From the NCBI GenBank assembly GCA_964441235.1, contig CAYTUQ010000011.1:1-64000 (forward strand): 64,000 bases of DNA. Direction: 5' to 3'. Shown here piece by piece: positions 1 through 9,498 of this stretch. Each line of letters begins with the position of its first letter. The stretch's first letter is position 1. The position numbers were made by a program, and so were the translations under genes. The notes beneath the pieces are model-generated. The model saw nothing but the letters and a program-made list of their open reading frames with translations. It made no database searches and had not been told where the DNA came from. Origin of the DNA: BS750m-G69 sp964441235 (GTDB lineage: Bacteria > Fidelibacterota > UBA2242).

Positions 1-111
1 GGATAAGCGATGTCCAATATTATACAACCACTTTTCCCGCAAGGGATGCCTACGGTATAAATCGTATTTTTTGTTGTTATTTTTTTATGTCATTCTTTAG
101 TCTCTTAATTA

Positions 112-220
112 GGTCAACCCCGTTAGATATTTACTTTTCTTTTAGAATAAATGCTAATTATTATTTGACGTCTTTTTTCAATCGATTAATTTTAATACCA
201 GGATTATCTAACGGGGTCAA
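112..220. repeat. Short inverted-repeat element (MITE-like)
   Basis: A perfect 13-bp inverted repeat, ACCCCGTTAGATA, lies at 117-129 and 205-217, with partly matching flanks, enclosing about 75 bp of AT-rich DNA without an ORF. A related element with the core CCCCATTAGATA is at about 41316-41386. It may be a non-autonomous transposable element or a transcript-end hairpin downstream of the leftward gene rnhA. Nothing else is visible in 1-285 apart from a small GC hairpin near 33-51. Confidence 0.5.
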
Positions 221-285
221 TTAGTTAATATATGTTCAACTATATAAACACTTATAAAATATTGTGCTGTGAAAGATTACAGAAA

Positions 286-732
286 TTATTCTATTATAGC
301 TCTCTTTTGTTTTGTTGTGATAAATCTCTTTGCGATTTTATCACAAAGTTCATTTATATCATCGCCTGCATGCCCGGCTACATAGAACCATTGGATATTT
401 GTATTGTTAAGAAAATCCAGGGTTTTCCAGAGAGCCTGGTTTTTTACAGGCTTTTTACTGGCAGTTCTCCATCCTTTTTTCTTCCAATTTTCAAGCCAGG
501 TTGTGATACCTTTCCTTAAATACTTGCTATCAGTAAAAATTTTGGCAGGCTCATTTGGCAGGAGGAATTTTAGTGCTTCTATCGCTGCCATCAGTTCCAT
601 TCTATTATTAGTTGTATTATCTACAAATCCTCCCCATTTTTTAATGATATGGTCATTCTCAAGGGCAATTACTGCCCAGCCTCCTGGTCCTGGATTACCG
701 GAACACGCACCATCCGTATATAATATTTTCAT
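286..732 (-). CDS. rnhA: Ribonuclease HI
   Basis: This 148-residue protein has the typical length of single-domain RNase HI, which cuts the RNA strand of RNA-DNA hybrids in the cytoplasm during replication and repair. The N-terminus carries the first catalytic Asp (YTDGACSGNPGPGGW, residues 5-19). The second carboxylate is in NNRMELMAAIEAL (about 42-54), the third in FTDSKYL (about 66-72), and the fourth lies in the GHAGDDINELCD segment near residue 120. The order D-E-D-D is intact. Its ATG overlaps the stop of the upstream deacylase gene by one base, so the two are probably co-transcribed leftward. No oddities. Confidence 0.95.
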   Translation of the reverse strand: MKILYTDGACSGNPGPGGWAVIALENDHIIKKWGGFVDNTTNNRMELMAAIEALKFLLPNEPAKIFTDSKYLRKGITTWLENWKKKGWRTASKKPVKNQALWKTLDFLNNTNIQWFYVAGHAGDDINELCDKIAKRFITTKQKRAIIE

Positions 733-1199
733 TAATTCAGTTCAAAGTGGATAATTGTTGGGTTCACAAGATTTTCATAATCTGAATATTTCATTTTTAT
801 TAATTCTACATAATTACCCGCATTAAAAACGATATTTTCCTCATCAGCCAGATCAGATGTAACATAAGTGGTTAAATTATAGAGATTCCCAAATGGTGGC
901 ATAGCTCCAGTCTCGCAATCGGAGAATATTCCACGAAATTCCTCTTCGGATGCAAGGTCTACGCTTTTCACATCTAGTGTATCAGCGAAATGGCTGCAGG
1001 AGACTTTATCTGGTGCCGGTAATACAGCAAGAGCGATTTTGCCGTCAATTTTTAGTACAACGGTTTTAGCAAGTTCTTTTCCGGAAATGTGTGAACTTGA
1101 TGCAATTCTCTGGGCTGTGTAAGCTTTATTATGAGTAATAACGGTGTATTTCACGTTATTCTCATCTAAAAAGTCTTTAAGTCTTTTAGCTATTGACAT
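732..1199 (-). CDS. YbaK/EbsC-family aminoacyl-tRNA deacylase
   Basis: A 155-residue protein of the YbaK/ProX editing family, which hydrolyses mischarged aminoacyl-tRNA (for example Cys- or Ala-tRNA-Pro) in trans. Visible family features are an N-terminal helix (RLKDFLDENNVKY), the TAQRIASSSHISGKELAKTV segment with the conserved lysine, LAVLPAPDKV in the central strand, and the Gly-rich CETGAMPPFGNL loop that shapes the acyl pocket. A good ribosome-binding site (rc of CACCTCC, just upstream of 1199) supports the start. It is co-oriented and overlaps rnhA by one base. The exact editing substrate cannot be assigned from sequence. Confidence 0.85.
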   Translation of the reverse strand: MSIAKRLKDFLDENNVKYTVITHNKAYTAQRIASSSHISGKELAKTVVLKIDGKIALAVLPAPDKVSCSHFADTLDVKSVDLASEEEFRGIFSDCETGAMPPFGNLYNLTTYVTSDLADEENIVFNAGNYVELIKMKYSDYENLVNPTIIHFELN

Positions 1200-1505
1200 T
1201 TTACACCTCCTGATATTTATTTTTCACATTTCAATATATGGTTTGATGATATATTTTGCAAGTTATTATAATTTTCGGTACCCATTTTTATTGCACAATA
1301 GCTCCATCTCACTTAGATTGAATCTGGCTGAATATAAGCAGGAGAAGTTTTATATTTGAAAGTGATAAGAACTTTTTTAAAATTTTGTTGTAAAAGGGAT
1401 ATTTAGTTAGATTTTGTTGATATGTGATTTTAATGGAGTTTGAATTTATTAAATGAAGCATTTTATGAACAAATATTTCTTTGGAATGGCATTATGAAAT
1501 ATTTA

Positions 1506-1704
1506 TTAGTAATCTTAATATATAGTGTTTTTTAGAGAGTGATATAAATATGAAATTTATTATTCAAAGAATGTAGAAAATTAAAAGAAATTGAACACAA
1601 AAAATTTAACTTGTTTTTCCCAAGTATTTATCTTAACATTTTAGGTAACTTCTATTTTACTTAGTAATCTTAATATATACTGTTTTTTAGAGAGTGATAT
1701 AAAT
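1506..1704. repeat. Two 44-bp direct repeats in a 640-bp intergenic region
   Basis: The segment starting TTAGTAATCTTAATATATA occurs at 1506-1549 and again at 1661-1704, with one visible mismatch over about 44 bp. Both copies lie in the AT-rich 1200-1838 spacer between two divergent operons and upstream of the aminotransferase gene. The remainder of the spacer shows no ORF or structured RNA that I can recognise. They could be regulator sites or remnants of an insertion; no function is claimed. Confidence 0.7.
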
Positions 1705-1838
1705 TGGTAGAAAGAGTATGATTGTAAATCTTGTAAATGTTCAGAATCTGGTTTTGTCTGTGTTCTAATCCCTTCCTTTCCTTAAAAAAAAAATTTAAAT
1801 ATTTGAATACCCAATAAGTAAATGGAGAAAAATAAAGA

Positions 1839-3056
1839 ATGAGTATTAGTCAACTTGCAAGGTCATTGCATGAATCCTCTACTCTCAGGATGAATGAGAG
1901 GGCAAAAATAATGAGAGAAAGGGGCAATGCGTTAATACACCTGGGAAGTGGAGAACCAAAATCAAAAGTCCCATTTGATGCAATTTTAAACGCCTCTTCA
2001 AAATTAGTATCAGCAAATGTAAAATATACTGAAGTTGATGGTATCCCCTCGTTGAAAAAAGCTATAGTCAGATATACTGAAGAGAATTATAACAAAATAG
2101 TAGGACCAGAAAATATAATTGTTTCAAATGGTGCAAAGCAGTCTTTATCAATTTTACTTCAGTCGATATTGAACGAACAGGAAGAAGTGATTCTATTATC
2201 ACCATATTGGGTAAGTTATCCAGAATTAGTAAAAATAGCTAATGGAATTCCTATTACAGTAACTCCGGAAGATGGAGGATATCATCCAAGAATACAGGAT
2301 ATTGATATGGCAGTTGGGCGATATACAAAAGCTGTTATAGTCAACAGTCCATGTAATCCTTCTGGTTTAATTTTTTCGAGAGATTTCATTGCTGAGATTG
2401 TAAATTACTGTGAGAGGAAAGGTATTTATCTTATAATGGATGATATTTATCATAAACTAATTTTTGATGGCAAATCACTTATATCCTGTTATGATTTTGC
2501 AAAAGATCAATCGAACAATTCCAAGTTGATAGTTGTAAATGGAGTATCAAAATTGTATGGTATGACAGGATTTCGAATTGGTTGGGTAATTGCAAATACG
2601 CATATTGTTGAAGCAATGAAAATAATTCAATCGCATGTTACATCATGCCCTTCTGTGGTTGCACAAGCAGCTGCCGCAGGGGCACTTACAGGTATCCAGA
2701 GCGGAGTTGAAAGTCTCAGGTTAACACTTGAAAATAATCGTAACGTTATGATAACGGAATTAAAGTCATTTGATGGAGTGAAAGTTACAAAGCCAGATGG
2801 GACCTTTTACTGTTTTCCTGATTTTAGCGCCTATAATAAAAATTCAGCAGAATTATCAGAATTTCTCCTTAGGAAGGTAATGGTTGTTACAGTGCCGGGT
2901 AAAGAATTTGGAATGGATGGGCATCTACGTCTGAGTTATTGTGGTACCATAAAAGATATTAAGGAAGGTATTGAAAGAATCAAGTGGGCTATTGATCCAA
3001 ATTCGCCCAACGAAATATACATTGGTGACAGAAAATTAGTGAGGGATTGGCTATGA
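1839..3056 (+). CDS. Class I/II pyridoxal-phosphate aminotransferase (aspartate-aminotransferase-like)
   Basis: This 405-residue protein has the fold-type I aminotransferase layout: N-terminal IHLGSGEPKSKVP, the cofactor-binding SNGAKQSL near residue 95, SPYWVSYPEL, the NSPCNPSGLI loop, the MDDIYHKL aspartate, and the PLP lysine in VNGVSKLYGMTGFRIGW near residue 240. The C-terminal GHLRLSYC contains the arginine that binds substrate carboxylate. It resembles the aspartate/prephenate aminotransferase subgroup (class Ib). Its last codons overlap the start of pckA, so it probably supplies or consumes oxaloacetate or aspartate alongside PEP carboxykinase. Substrate is inferred, not proven. Confidence 0.88.
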   Translation: MSISQLARSLHESSTLRMNERAKIMRERGNALIHLGSGEPKSKVPFDAILNASSKLVSANVKYTEVDGIPSLKKAIVRYTEENYNKIVGPENIIVSNGAKQSLSILLQSILNEQEEVILLSPYWVSYPELVKIANGIPITVTPEDGGYHPRIQDIDMAVGRYTKAVIVNSPCNPSGLIFSRDFIAEIVNYCERKGIYLIMDDIYHKLIFDGKSLISCYDFAKDQSNNSKLIVVNGVSKLYGMTGFRIGWVIANTHIVEAMKIIQSHVTSCPSVVAQAAAAGALTGIQSGVESLRLTLENNRNVMITELKSFDGVKVTKPDGTFYCFPDFSAYNKNSAELSEFLLRKVMVVTVPGKEFGMDGHLRLSYCGTIKDIKEGIERIKWAIDPNSPNEIYIGDRKLVRDWL

Positions 3057-4696
3057 ATTTTTATTTCGGCATAAAATCACCTTCCAATAAAGAAGCAAAA
3101 ATTACTTCAAGTGATTTTGGAATTGATAATCATGGATTAAAACGACTACATAAGGTGTATTGGAATTTACCTACTCCAGCTTTATATGAAGAAATAATGT
3201 TCAGGTCTGAGGGTAAATTATCTTATATGGGTCCTGTTGTTGTAAATACTGGAAAGCATACGGCAAGAGCATTTAACGATAAATACATAGTTAAAGAAGG
3301 TTCTACAGAAGATAAAATATGGTGGGGAGAATATAATAGGCCATTTAGTCAGGAGAAATTCAATTCTCTATTAGCACGACTTCAGGCATATTTACAGGAT
3401 AGAGATATTTTTATCCAGGATTGCTATGCTGGTGCTGATCCGGAATATCAACTGCCTATTAGAATTGTTACTGAGTTGGCGTGGCATAGCCTTTTTGCCA
3501 GAAATATGTTTATTAACATAAATAACATGGATAAATTGAAAAGGCATGTTCCAGAATTTACTCTTATCTGCGTTCCTTCATTTTATGCTTCACCTGAAGT
3601 AGATGGTACAAATAGTGGTACCTTTATCATTCTGAATTTTGAACAGAAGATGGCTATTATTGGTGCATCTGCTTACGGTGGAGAAATTAAAAAGGCTATC
3701 TTCACTTTAATGAATTTTCTCATGCCTCTTAAGGGAGTTATGCCAATGCATTGCTCTGCTAATGTAGGAAAAGATGGTGATGTTGCACTATTCTTCGGTT
3801 TGTCTGGGACAGGAAAAACTACTCTGTCAGCCGATCCGAATCGAAAATTGATTGGTGACGATGAGCATGGCTGGACAGATCATGGTGTTTTTAATTTCGA
3901 GGGTGGCTGCTATGCTAAAGTAATTCGGCTTAGTGCAGAAGCAGAACCTCAGATTTATAGATGTACAAAAATGTTTGGAACTATTCTTGAAAATGTCGTT
4001 TTTGACCCATTATCCAGGTATATTGATCTTGATGATGATTTGTATACAGAAAATACAAGAGCATCATATCCACTTCATTACATTGAGAATGCCCTTATAG
4101 AAAAAGTAAGTGGGATTCCTAAAAATATAATAATGTTGACATGCGATGCCTCGGGAGTTATGCCTCCTATATCGAAATTATCTCCTGACCAGGCAATTTA
4201 TCATTTTATCTCAGGTTATACTTCAAAAGTTAGCGGCACTGAAATTGATCTGAGCAAAGAACCGGAAATTACATTTAGCGCTTGCTTTGGGGCCCCTTTT
4301 ATGGTACATCATCCTTATCGGTATGCAAGTATATTAGAATCAAAAATTGTTAAACATAAGGTTAATTGTTGGTTGGTTAATACAGGATGGACAGGAGGGT
4401 CTTTTGGAATTGGTAAGCGGATAAGTATTTCGTATACCAGGGCTCTCTTGAACTCTGCTCTAAGTGGAAAGCTTGAAGATGTAGAATACTCTACGGACCC
4501 TATTTTTGGATTTCGCATTCCAAAAAGTTGTGAGGGAGTGCCTTCCAAAGTTTTAAATCCTGCAAACACATGGTCTGACAAAGAAGCATATATGAGTAAA
4601 TATCGACAGCTTGCGCTGCTTTATATAGATAATTTTAAAAAATTCATGGATGCCTGCCCAGGTGAAATTTTATCAGCAGGTCCTAAATTAACGTGA
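3053..4696 (+). CDS. pckA: Phosphoenolpyruvate carboxykinase (ATP)
   Basis: Converts oxaloacetate plus ATP to PEP, CO2 and ADP, the first committed step of gluconeogenesis. The product is about 547 residues, full length for the family. The kinase-1a (P-loop) motif GLSGTGKTTLSADP is near residue 255, followed by the metal-binding kinase-2 motif LIGDDEHGW. Upstream, MHCSANVGKDGD matches the active-site His/Lys region, and the VNTGWTGG and FRIPKSCEGVP segments are typical of the ATP-dependent type. An open frame begins at a TTG at 3047, but the ATG at 3053 forms an ATGA overlap with the preceding stop and is the likelier start, giving translational coupling. Confidence 0.96.
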   Translation: MNFYFGIKSPSNKEAKITSSDFGIDNHGLKRLHKVYWNLPTPALYEEIMFRSEGKLSYMGPVVVNTGKHTARAFNDKYIVKEGSTEDKIWWGEYNRPFSQEKFNSLLARLQAYLQDRDIFIQDCYAGADPEYQLPIRIVTELAWHSLFARNMFININNMDKLKRHVPEFTLICVPSFYASPEVDGTNSGTFIILNFEQKMAIIGASAYGGEIKKAIFTLMNFLMPLKGVMPMHCSANVGKDGDVALFFGLSGTGKTTLSADPNRKLIGDDEHGWTDHGVFNFEGGCYAKVIRLSAEAEPQIYRCTKMFGTILENVVFDPLSRYIDLDDDLYTENTRASYPLHYIENALIEKVSGIPKNIIMLTCDASGVMPPISKLSPDQAIYHFISGYTSKVSGTEIDLSKEPEITFSACFGAPFMVHHPYRYASILESKIVKHKVNCWLVNTGWTGGSFGIGKRISISYTRALLNSALSGKLEDVEYSTDPIFGFRIPKSCEGVPSKVLNPANTWSDKEAYMSKYRQLALLYIDNFKKFMDACPGEILSAGPKLT

Positions 4697-4708
4697 GTTC
4701 GATGTAAC

Positions 4709-5158
4709 TCAGCATATCGCAAGTTGATTTGTATATTCAAATTCACATTTGATAGCAGGTTTTTTGGGCAAGAAGCAATACGCAATTAATCCCGATATTA
4801 AATTCGTCAGGAAATTTATAAAACTTCGATGTCTGGAATGCTCAATTTGACATATATTTTTCAATTCATCGTTGATTATTTCAATCAAAGCCCGTTTTCT
4901 CAGCAGGATTTTATCGGTGATGTTCATAGGCGTATTTTCCATATTGTTACGTATTTTAGTGATCAGATGAATACCACTGACGAAAAGGGTTTGAAAAAGT
5001 TTTTGAGAGATATAGCCTTTGTCAGTGAAGAGTTTCCCCAAAATCTGTTTTAACATTTTACCAGCGATCAGAGGTTCCCAGTCGTCAGTATTGGCCTGGG
5101 TAATAACAAAGTTCAGCAGTTCGTCCTTATCATTGACGATGAGATGCAATTTTTTCGA
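4709..5158 (-). pseudogene. IS982-family transposase, C-terminal remnant
   Basis: The leftward frame encodes about 148 residues matching the C-terminal half of IS982 transposases: KLHLIVNDKDELLNFVITQA, FTDKGYISQKLF with a catalytic Asp, ITKIRNNM, LLRKRALIEIINDELKNI carrying the catalytic Glu, and QIEHSRHRSFINFLTNLISG. The N-terminal half with the first catalytic Asp is missing, and homology stops abruptly near 5158 beside a dispersed palindromic repeat (5158-5215). It is therefore an inactive fragment. The 5216-5465 segment downstream holds no recognisable gene. Confidence 0.85.
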
Positions 5159-5465
5159 AGGTCACGCAGGTCACAACGGACTCCTATGGAGACTCCTTCT
5201 GAGAATGCCCCTGGTAAAAACCGAAGAACCAGCCAATACTACTATGCCCCCTTTGTGCAATCCCCTTAAATACTTTATGTAAATGAATTCGACGGTTATT
5301 ACACACTCTCAGAGGAAATGTTCCTATTTTCAAATCCATAAGTAGTATTTTGTAAATTTTTCCTTATGAATTTATCATTTTTTTGTTTGCAACTTAGAGA
5401 ATTGAATCTATTTTATTGAGGAAAAGGGTTTTAGTTTTTTATTTTAGTATCTGGAGTAAATACTT

Positions 5466-6425
5466 GTGTTTGTAGATTTTACTAAAGTTTATGTAAAGTC
5501 GGGTGATGGAGGGAAAGGCTGTGTTGCATTTCGACGCGAGAAACATGTTCCGAAGGGAGGACCAAGCGGTGGCGACGGTGGAAATGGTGGTGATGTAATA
5601 GTCAAGGCTATTCCAAATCTTTATACCTTACAAGATGTAAAATATCGAAAGAGTTATAAGGCTGAAAATGGAAAAGGAGGTTTAGGCTCTCGTAAGTACG
5701 GGAATAATGGTAATCCTGTTATTATTCCTGTGCCTCCTGGTACTGTAGTTATTGATGATGCTTCGGGAGAAATATTAGCTGATCTTGTTGAAATAGGGCA
5801 GAGCGTAGTAGTAGCATACGGTGGGAAGGGAGGACGTGGAAATGCAAATTTTGCAACTTCTACTAACCGTGCTCCTCGATATGCTGAAGACGGTGTTTCT
5901 GGTGAGGGGAAAACATTAATTTTTGAATTGAAAATATTGTCTGATGTTGGATTAGTCGGTTTGCCTAATTCCGGTAAATCTACTCTAATTTCAAAATTAA
6001 CTTCAGCTCGTCCCAAGATTGCTGATTATCCCTTTACAACTCTGGTACCCAATTTAGGAATCGTTAAGTATGGTGATTACAGAAGCTTTGTTATGGCGGA
6101 TATTCCAGGACTTATTGAGGGAGCGCATAAGGGAAAAGGATTAGGACATAGGTTTTTACGACACCTTGAGCGAACGAAAGTTTTAGTGTTTCTGATAGAA
6201 TCAATAGATCCCAATCCGATTGTAACTTACAGGTTATTAGATTCAGAATTGACAAGTCACTTTTCTGGTTTTAGATATCGTAAAAGGATTATAGCGTTGT
6301 CTAAAAATGATTTGGTTGAAAATCCACCAATTATAGATATTAATGGTATTGATGTCATTTCGATTTCTGCAGTTACGTGTAGTGGATTGGAAACTTTTAT
6401 AAATAAAATTGTTAAATTACTATAA
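5466..6425 (+). CDS. obg: Obg/CgtA ribosome-associated GTPase
   Basis: This 319-residue GTPase takes part in late 50S ribosome assembly and stress signalling. Residues 1-156 are the glycine-rich Obg fold (SGDGGKGCVAFRREK, GGPSGGDGGNGGDV, NGKGGLGSRKYGNNG). The G domain follows with G1 GLPNSGKST, the switch I YPFTTLVPN, G3 DIPGLIEGAHKGKGLG, G4 as SKND, and G5 ISAVT. The protein ends right after the G domain, so the variable C-terminal extension of many Obg proteins is absent. The start is GTG at 5466, which gives the family-conserved MFVDFTKVYVKSGDGG N-terminus; no strong ribosome-binding site is visible. Confidence 0.95.
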   Translation: MFVDFTKVYVKSGDGGKGCVAFRREKHVPKGGPSGGDGGNGGDVIVKAIPNLYTLQDVKYRKSYKAENGKGGLGSRKYGNNGNPVIIPVPPGTVVIDDASGEILADLVEIGQSVVVAYGGKGGRGNANFATSTNRAPRYAEDGVSGEGKTLIFELKILSDVGLVGLPNSGKSTLISKLTSARPKIADYPFTTLVPNLGIVKYGDYRSFVMADIPGLIEGAHKGKGLGHRFLRHLERTKVLVFLIESIDPNPIVTYRLLDSELTSHFSGFRYRKRIIALSKNDLVENPPIIDINGIDVISISAVTCSGLETFINKIVKLL

Positions 6426-6631
6426 TGAACGATGAATAATGAATAATGAACAATGACCAATAACCAATGACCAATCAATCTAGAAGAGATCCCGTTGGGA
6501 CAATAATAAATAGACCCTGTACGGTCCCCGATACGCTCCTTCGTCGCTACGGGGCAGGCGCTTCGCTCCCTATCCCAGAGGGATCTCTTTGAGACAGGGC
6601 AAGCAATAGACAATCAAAAGTACTTAAAATA
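6426..6631. repeat. Palindromic/simple-repeat spacer between obg and dprA
   Basis: The spacer begins with degenerate 7-mers of the CCAATGA type (6431-6475). It then has an inverted repeat whose arms AGAGATCCCGTTGGGA (about 6484-6499) and TCCCAGAGGGATCTCT (about 6574-6589) enclose GC-rich sequence. Similar CCAATGA tracts recur near 56726-56765, and related GGGATC palindromes recur near 44370 and 54440, so this is a dispersed repeat and not a gene. Confidence 0.6.
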
Positions 6632-7723
6632 ATGGATAAAAGAATTGCAGTACTCAAATTATTTTCTATCAATGGACTTGGTTCACGCAGGATTCTTAAT
6701 TTGCGTTCCGCATTTCCTCAGATAGAAGATGTTTTCGGTGCTTCTATTAAATCTCTCTTAAAAATTCCAGGTATAGATTATAAATTAGCCAATAAAATTT
6801 TAAACGGGTCTGATACAGAATTTGTTAATTCGCAGATTTCTTTGATGGAGAAAAGTCCATTTGATATGGTTACTATATTTGATAAGGGTTATCCAACCAG
6901 ACTAAGAAATATATATGATCCACCCGTTATTCTTTTTAAGCATGGGAATTTTAAAGAAACCGATGAAGATGCCATTGCAGTAGTAGGAACCAGGAAGTTA
7001 ACCAATTATGGAAAAGAAGTCACGGAAATATTAGTAAAGGGTTTGGTAGAGCAAAATATTACTATTATTAGTGGTTTTGCCAGAGGTATTGATACAGAAG
7101 CGCATAAGACAGCACTCAGAGCTGGCGGTAGAACTATCGCAGTGCTTGGAAATGGAATTGATAGAGTTTATCCACCGGAAAATAGAAGTTTGCGAAATCA
7201 GATTGTGGAAAATGGAGTATATTGTTCCGAGTTTCCTTTTGGAACCAAGCCTGATGCGGTAAATTTCCCTCGTCGAAATAGAATTATCTCCGGTCTCAGT
7301 TTAGGTGTATTAGTTATTGAAGCGGGTGAAAAAAGTGGAGCAATATTGACCGCTTATTATGGATTGGATCAGAACAGGGAGGTTTTTGCCGTTCCTGGAA
7401 GAGTATCCGATCTGAAAAGCAAAGGCACTAACCGCCTTATCCAGAAAGGTGCAAAATTAATTGATAATGTAGACGATATTTTATCTGAAATTGAATCAAA
7501 TCGAAAGTTTCCAACTGTCTCTCGTCAAATTGAAATTGACTTTAAGTTTGAGAAAGAGGAGAAAAAAATTTATGATGCTCTTTCTCATGAGCCGATACAT
7601 ATTGATGATTTATCGGCGAAAGTTGAAAAAACTTCTTATGAAGTTCTCTCAATTCTTTTATCTTTAGAATTAAAGGGAGCAGTGCATCAATTAGCAGGCA
7701 AAATGTTTACAAAAATAGGATAA
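6632..7723 (+). CDS. dprA: DNA-processing protein DprA
   Basis: DprA binds incoming single-stranded DNA and loads RecA during natural transformation. This 363-residue protein has the usual three-part layout: an N-terminal helix-hairpin/SAM-like region (LKLFSINGLGSRRI), the Rossmann-type DprA core (AVVGTRKLTNYG, SGFARGIDTEAHKTAL, AVLGNGIDRVYPPENRSL, FPRRNRIISGLSLGVLVIEA, SGAILTAYYGLDQNR), and a C-terminal winged-helix segment (IYDALSHEPIHIDDLSAKV). All core motifs are intact. It is the only competence gene in the window, so its own presence does not show that the cell is naturally competent. Confidence 0.95.
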   Translation: MDKRIAVLKLFSINGLGSRRILNLRSAFPQIEDVFGASIKSLLKIPGIDYKLANKILNGSDTEFVNSQISLMEKSPFDMVTIFDKGYPTRLRNIYDPPVILFKHGNFKETDEDAIAVVGTRKLTNYGKEVTEILVKGLVEQNITIISGFARGIDTEAHKTALRAGGRTIAVLGNGIDRVYPPENRSLRNQIVENGVYCSEFPFGTKPDAVNFPRRNRIISGLSLGVLVIEAGEKSGAILTAYYGLDQNREVFAVPGRVSDLKSKGTNRLIQKGAKLIDNVDDILSEIESNRKFPTVSRQIEIDFKFEKEEKKIYDALSHEPIHIDDLSAKVEKTSYEVLSILLSLELKGAVHQLAGKMFTKIG

Positions 7724-7734
7724 ATAATTTAAAA

Positions 7735-9498
7735 ATGAGTGGCTTCGTATTATTTAAAAAAGATTTCGCAGCTTTCGGGAATTGGTTAATTTGTAATATT
7801 GTAAAAAAATCACTGGCTTTTTCATACAAAAGGCTATTTCTGTTCTGCTTTCTTAATTTATTTCTGTTAAATATTAGCTTTGCTCAAAGTAAGTCCGTTC
7901 AGCCTGTTAGAATTTATAGAATGGGGGACTGGACTAGTTTTAAAAACTGTAATTATCCAACGAGTTTAACTGAAGGTGTAGAATATAATTACTTTGGAAC
8001 GAGTGGAGGTGTAATTCCTTATCAGCGATATGGAAGATATTGGGAAGAGCCCTATACTGTAAGTGATGGAATGGCTGGTGATTTTATAACAGCTGTTTTA
8101 TATGATGAATCAACAAATTACTTGTGGGCTGCTCACAATGAGGGATTAAGTTATCTTACTCCAACTGCTGATCGATGGATGAATATTCCAAAAGAGGATC
8201 TTCATCTTCCTGAACATACTCCAATTGATAGATTGGGTACAGATGGTAATTCTATTTGGGTACGGGCACCAGGTGGTTTTCTTTTTACTGTGAATAAAAT
8301 TCTGGGCTTTTTTCAATCAATGGAAACGGAAATTCCTGATAATGTTATTTGGAGCCCAAATTCGTTTGATCCTTTACCAAGTTTCCCAGATTATATAATT
8401 GACTCAAATTATCAATTTGAACAGCGAGGTTTGATTATTGATAGTGAGTTCCGAGAGTTTCCAATAAGTGTTTTTATTACTGATAAAAGTCGTGATGTTT
8501 ACGGAGGAGTATGGGGATTAGGTCTTATTGAGGGTGATAATAATGTCAGGAGGTTAAGGATTCATTCATTTGGACCAATGCAAAATCACATTAATGCTTT
8601 AGCTATTTCTGATAATGTATTATGGATGGGCGGAGAATACAAAGACTCAAATCCTGTTTTTGATAAGACCGGACTTTCAAAGTATTGCTTTTCTGATGGA
8701 ACATGGGAATATTTTGAAAATGATTTTATTCATGAATTAAATACGGATCAAATACTTGACCTTGCTTATAAAAATAATTGTTTATGGGTCGGTACAAATC
8801 AGGGTTTGGCTATTTATAATGTGAAAAAGAATAGATGGGGAAAACTCAGTATGTCAACAGGTCTATCCGACGAAATTATTACAACAATTGCTCTGGAAGA
8901 TTCAATTGCATGGATAGGAACTCCACTTGGTTTGAATATTATTTCAATTTCTAATTTAAAGGTAAAGCAGGTGACTTTAACTCCTAATAAATACCTGATG
9001 AACATTTTCAAAATTGCTGTTGGACCGGAACAAGTTTGGATAGGAACAGATAATGGTTTATATACTATTAATAGGTCTTCTCATCTTGTAAAACATTACG
9101 ATATGTTTGGTAATAGGATTCCTTTGAATGAAATGGTAGCATTCGAATATAATACAATTGCGGTCTCAGATTCTTTAATAATACTTGGAAGATACAAGGG
9201 GCTTATTGGATACTATATTTCAACCGAGAAATGGGAATTGTTACCTGAGTTAAGTATAATGAATGAAGCTTATATTTATGATATGGCTATTGATAATGGA
9301 TATTTATGGATGGGTACGAGTAATGGTGCAGTTTTAGTGAGATTAGCAGATTTCTATACAGAGCATTATACAGTGGTTGATGGTCTTGCAGGGAATCAGG
9401 TTTATAAATTAATAGTTGATGGTGACAGAGTGTGGTTTGCTACTGATCACGGTCTAACAAAATATCAGTGGAGGCAATATGCTTCGTTGGACAAATAG
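7735..9498 (+). CDS. Secreted beta-propeller protein (two-component-regulator-type repeats)
   Basis: The 587-residue product has a hydrophobic export segment at about residues 33-51 (RLFLFCFLNLFLLNISFAQ) preceded by an unusually long basic N-terminus, so the true start may be an internal one. The mature part contains blade-like repeats ending in a W-x-G-T-x-x-G-L pattern: LWAAHNEGLSYL, LWVGTNQGLAIYN, AWIGTPLGLNII, VWIGTDNGLYTIN, LWMGTSNGAVLV and VWFATDHGLTKY. These are the repeats found in sensor propellers of hybrid regulators, but here no kinase domain follows. It overlaps the next gene by 20 bp, so both products probably act together in the envelope. Specific function unknown. Confidence 0.8.
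   Translation: MSGFVLFKKDFAAFGNWLICNIVKKSLAFSYKRLFLFCFLNLFLLNISFAQSKSVQPVRIYRMGDWTSFKNCNYPTSLTEGVEYNYFGTSGGVIPYQRYGRYWEEPYTVSDGMAGDFITAVLYDESTNYLWAAHNEGLSYLTPTADRWMNIPKEDLHLPEHTPIDRLGTDGNSIWVRAPGGFLFTVNKILGFFQSMETEIPDNVIWSPNSFDPLPSFPDYIIDSNYQFEQRGLIIDSEFREFPISVFITDKSRDVYGGVWGLGLIEGDNNVRRLRIHSFGPMQNHINALAISDNVLWMGGEYKDSNPVFDKTGLSKYCFSDGTWEYFENDFIHELNTDQILDLAYKNNCLWVGTNQGLAIYNVKKNRWGKLSMSTGLSDEIITTIALEDSIAWIGTPLGLNIISISNLKVKQVTLTPNKYLMNIFKIAVGPEQVWIGTDNGLYTINRSSHLVKHYDMFGNRIPLNEMVAFEYNTIAVSDSLIILGRYKGLIGYYISTEKWELLPELSIMNEAYIYDMAIDNGYLWMGTSNGAVLVRLADFYTEHYTVVDGLAGNQVYKLIVDGDRVWFATDHGLTKYQWRQYASLDK

Noticed and set aside
1200..1838. Riboswitch or leader RNA before the aminotransferase
   Set aside because: The spacer is almost entirely A/T with direct repeats and no conserved riboswitch core could be recognised.
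3047..3052. TTG start for pckA at 3047
   Set aside because: The ATG at 3053 overlaps the upstream stop in the usual ATGA manner and is the better start.
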